Assembly: GCA_028290165.1 (NCBI GenBank)
Contig: JAQGKJ010000385.1
Span: forward strand, 1-5,630
Source of the DNA: Bradyrhizobium sp.
GTDB taxonomy: Bacteria > Pseudomonadota > Alphaproteobacteria > Rhizobiales > Xanthobacteraceae
Length of the DNA: 5,630 bases
Direction: 5' to 3'
Each line of letters begins with the position of its first letter. The stretch's first letter is position 1. The notes beneath the pieces were generated by a model, which was not told the origin of the DNA, did not search any database, and saw only the letters and a program-made list of their open reading frames with translations. Positions 4,833-5,630 of the stretch are shown piece after piece. A program made the position numbers and the translations under genes.

Positions 4833-4844
4833 ATCATCAGGCTG

Positions 4845-5237
4845 CTACTTCGTCTTGCCGTCCTTGTCGTATTGCGAGATGAAGGCCCAGAGGTCGTTGA
4901 TCTCTTTCTCGTTCTTGATGCCGGCGAAGGCCATCTTGGTGCCGGGAATCTTCGCCTTCGGGTCCTTGATGTATTCCTTGAACTGGGCCTCGTTCCAGAT
5001 GATGCCGGAATTCTTGTTGGCGTCCGAGTAGGAATAACCTTCAGCCGTGCCGGCCTTGCGGCCGTCGAGCCCGTTGAGCTCGGGGCCGACCTTGTTCTTG
5101 GCGCCTTCGCCGATCGAATGGCAGGCCATACATTTGTTGAACGAGGTCTTGCCGGCCGCGACGTCCTGCGCCAGCGCGGCGGACGCGGCGGCAGAACAAG
5201 CGATGACGACCAACGCGTTCAAAGTGAGTTTTTTCAT
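4845..5237 (-). CDS. cycA: Periplasmic class I cytochrome c (c550-like)
   Basis: The 130-residue precursor has a Sec signal peptide cleaved at ALA|QD after residue 23, leaving a mature cytochrome of about 107 residues. Haem attachment is C36-x-x-C39-H40 (CMACH), and the sixth haem ligand is probably Met102 in GTKMAFAG. GKTSFNKC, KVGPELNGLDGRKAG (49-63) and YSYSDANKNSGIIW (68-81) are typical of class I cytochromes of the c2/c550 type. These soluble proteins carry electrons between membrane complexes and terminal oxidases or reductases. In Bradyrhizobium, c550 is the product of cycA; assignment to that exact gene is from recalled similarity and less certain than the family. The start at 5237 is chosen because it puts the signal peptide at the N-terminus; a longer in-frame opening to 5444 would bury it. 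The leader holds an unusual C-rich tract. Confidence 0.92.
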   Translation of the reverse strand: MKKLTLNALVVIACSAAASAALAQDVAAGKTSFNKCMACHSIGEGAKNKVGPELNGLDGRKAGTAEGYSYSDANKNSGIIWNEAQFKEYIKDPKAKIPGTKMAFAGIKNEKEINDLWAFISQYDKDGKTK

Positions 5238-5498
5238 GGATCTGCTCTTCGTGGGTTTCGGGGGGGGGAGGGGGCGACGGTGCCGCAGCCGTTGTGGCAT
5301 GGGGGGCTCGCGGTGGACAAGCCGCAACGGGTTCCTGGGTTCCTCAGTTCTCCGCTGTACATTGGTGATGGCCGGCATTGCCAGTCTCTCACTCTTTGGT
5401 GAGCTACCCAAAAGGGTCCAGACGTGCTTGATTTGCCATGACAAATCGGTGAGCTCAGCCCGGCTGAGATGCCGACTTGCCGTGGGAAAGAAGCACAG
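5238..5498. promoter_or_regulatory. Divergent control region between the cytochrome c and glcD-like genes
   Basis: This 261-base spacer holds no convincing gene. Dyads that could be operators are GATTTG-N6-CAAATC (5430-5447), CTCAGCC-C-GGCTGAG (5454-5468) and ACCC-N4-GGGT (5406-5417). All three lie in the half nearer glcD. No good -35/-10 pair is visible for either gene. TTGTCA on the minus strand (5444-5439) lies within the first dyad but lacks a matching -10. Promoters must be here on either strand, but I cannot place them. Confidence 0.4.
5260..5274. repeat. G9-A-G5 tract, C-rich in the cytochrome c leader
   Basis: Nine Gs (5260-5268), an A, then five Gs run on the plus strand. On the message strand this is a C5-T-C9 tract lying 22 to 37 bases before the cytochrome ATG. 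Homopolymers of this length are unusual in such genomes and may vary in length or be misread. Confidence 0.7.
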
Positions 5499-5630
5499 AT
5501 GACCATCATGATGCCGGCTTCCGATCAGGCCGTCCTGGACCGCCGCGAGACAATCGTCGCGACGCTGCGCGCGATCGTGCCGGGCGAGGGCGTGATCGAC
5601 AGTGCAGCCGAGATGGTGCCTTACGAGTCC
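5499..5630 (+). CDS. glcD: FAD-linked oxidase, glycolate oxidase subunit GlcD-like (5' part only)
   Basis: The first 44 codons are present and run off the window in frame. The N-terminus MTIMMPASDQ, followed by RRETIVATLRAIVPGEGVID and MVPYES, matches my recollection of alphaproteobacterial GlcD, where this segment comes just before the PCMH-type FAD-binding domain. GlcD is the flavin subunit of glycolate oxidase (GlcDEF), which oxidises glycolate to glyoxylate and passes electrons to the respiratory chain. D-lactate dehydrogenase-like relatives share the fold, so the exact substrate is unproven. Purine-rich GGGAAAGAAG (about 5484-5493) precedes the ATG at 5499; Met codons at 5508 and 5511 are alternative starts. 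It is transcribed divergently from the cytochrome gene. glcE and glcF would be expected beyond the window but cannot be seen. Confidence 0.75.
   Translation, partial: MTIMMPASDQAVLDRRETIVATLRAIVPGEGVIDSAAEMVPYES

Noticed and set aside
5422..5438. Sigma-54 promoter on the minus strand (TGGCA...AGC)
   Set aside because: GG and GC are separated by 8 bases, not the required 10.
4845..5444. Longer 199-residue reading of the cytochrome c gene starting at 5444
   Set aside because: It would place the signal peptide in the middle of the protein and add a proline/arginine-rich stretch encoded by the C-rich leader. The start at 5237 gives a normal cytochrome precursor.
5428..5447. FNR/FixK-type box near the cytochrome c gene
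   Set aside because: FNR/FixK sites need TTG-N8-CAA. The spacings here are N11 and N6, so the dyad is a different inverted repeat.

Overview
The window looks like chromosomal DNA from a Bradyrhizobium-type alphaproteobacterium (Nitrobacteraceae; Rhodopseudomonas or a close relative is also possible). The basis is high GC, a 41-residue cysteine-free L36, a Tat-exported solitary ABC substrate-binding protein of a family greatly expanded in Bradyrhizobium, a c550-type cytochrome, EcfG-like promoter motifs, and an intergenic palindromic element with CCCCGGAATGAC-type ends. I recognise these from memory; no database search was possible.

Layout. 1-477: promoter, structured leader, rpmJ (L36), then an intergenic repeat/hairpin. 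478-1509: two exported proteins on the plus strand, a TPR protein and an 83-residue small protein. 1531-1713: a 60-residue small protein on the minus strand, convergent with the previous gene and preceded by an EcfG-like promoter. 1714-2009: a divergent spacer with strong overlapping hairpins. 2010-2996: a membrane-anchored or exported alpha/beta hydrolase. 3115-4090: an ABC substrate-binding protein gene broken by a frameshift near 3598. 4113-4607 (minus): an exported 164-residue protein of unknown function, with an EcfG-like promoter whose -35 lies inside a palindromic repeat (4681-4789). 4845-5237 (minus): cytochrome c550 (cycA-like). 5499-end: the first 44 codons of a glcD-like FAD-linked oxidase, divergent from the cytochrome gene.

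The genes do not form one pathway. Most are single transcription units separated by hairpins or repeats. Two themes recur. Five or six products carry export signals. Two small genes of unknown function have upstream motifs resembling the general stress sigma factor EcfG consensus, GGAAC-N16/17-CGTT. I see no convincing new multi-gene system. The best leads are the two EcfG-like promoters (one perfect and partly built from a repeat), the overlapping leader hairpins, and the frameshifted transporter gene.
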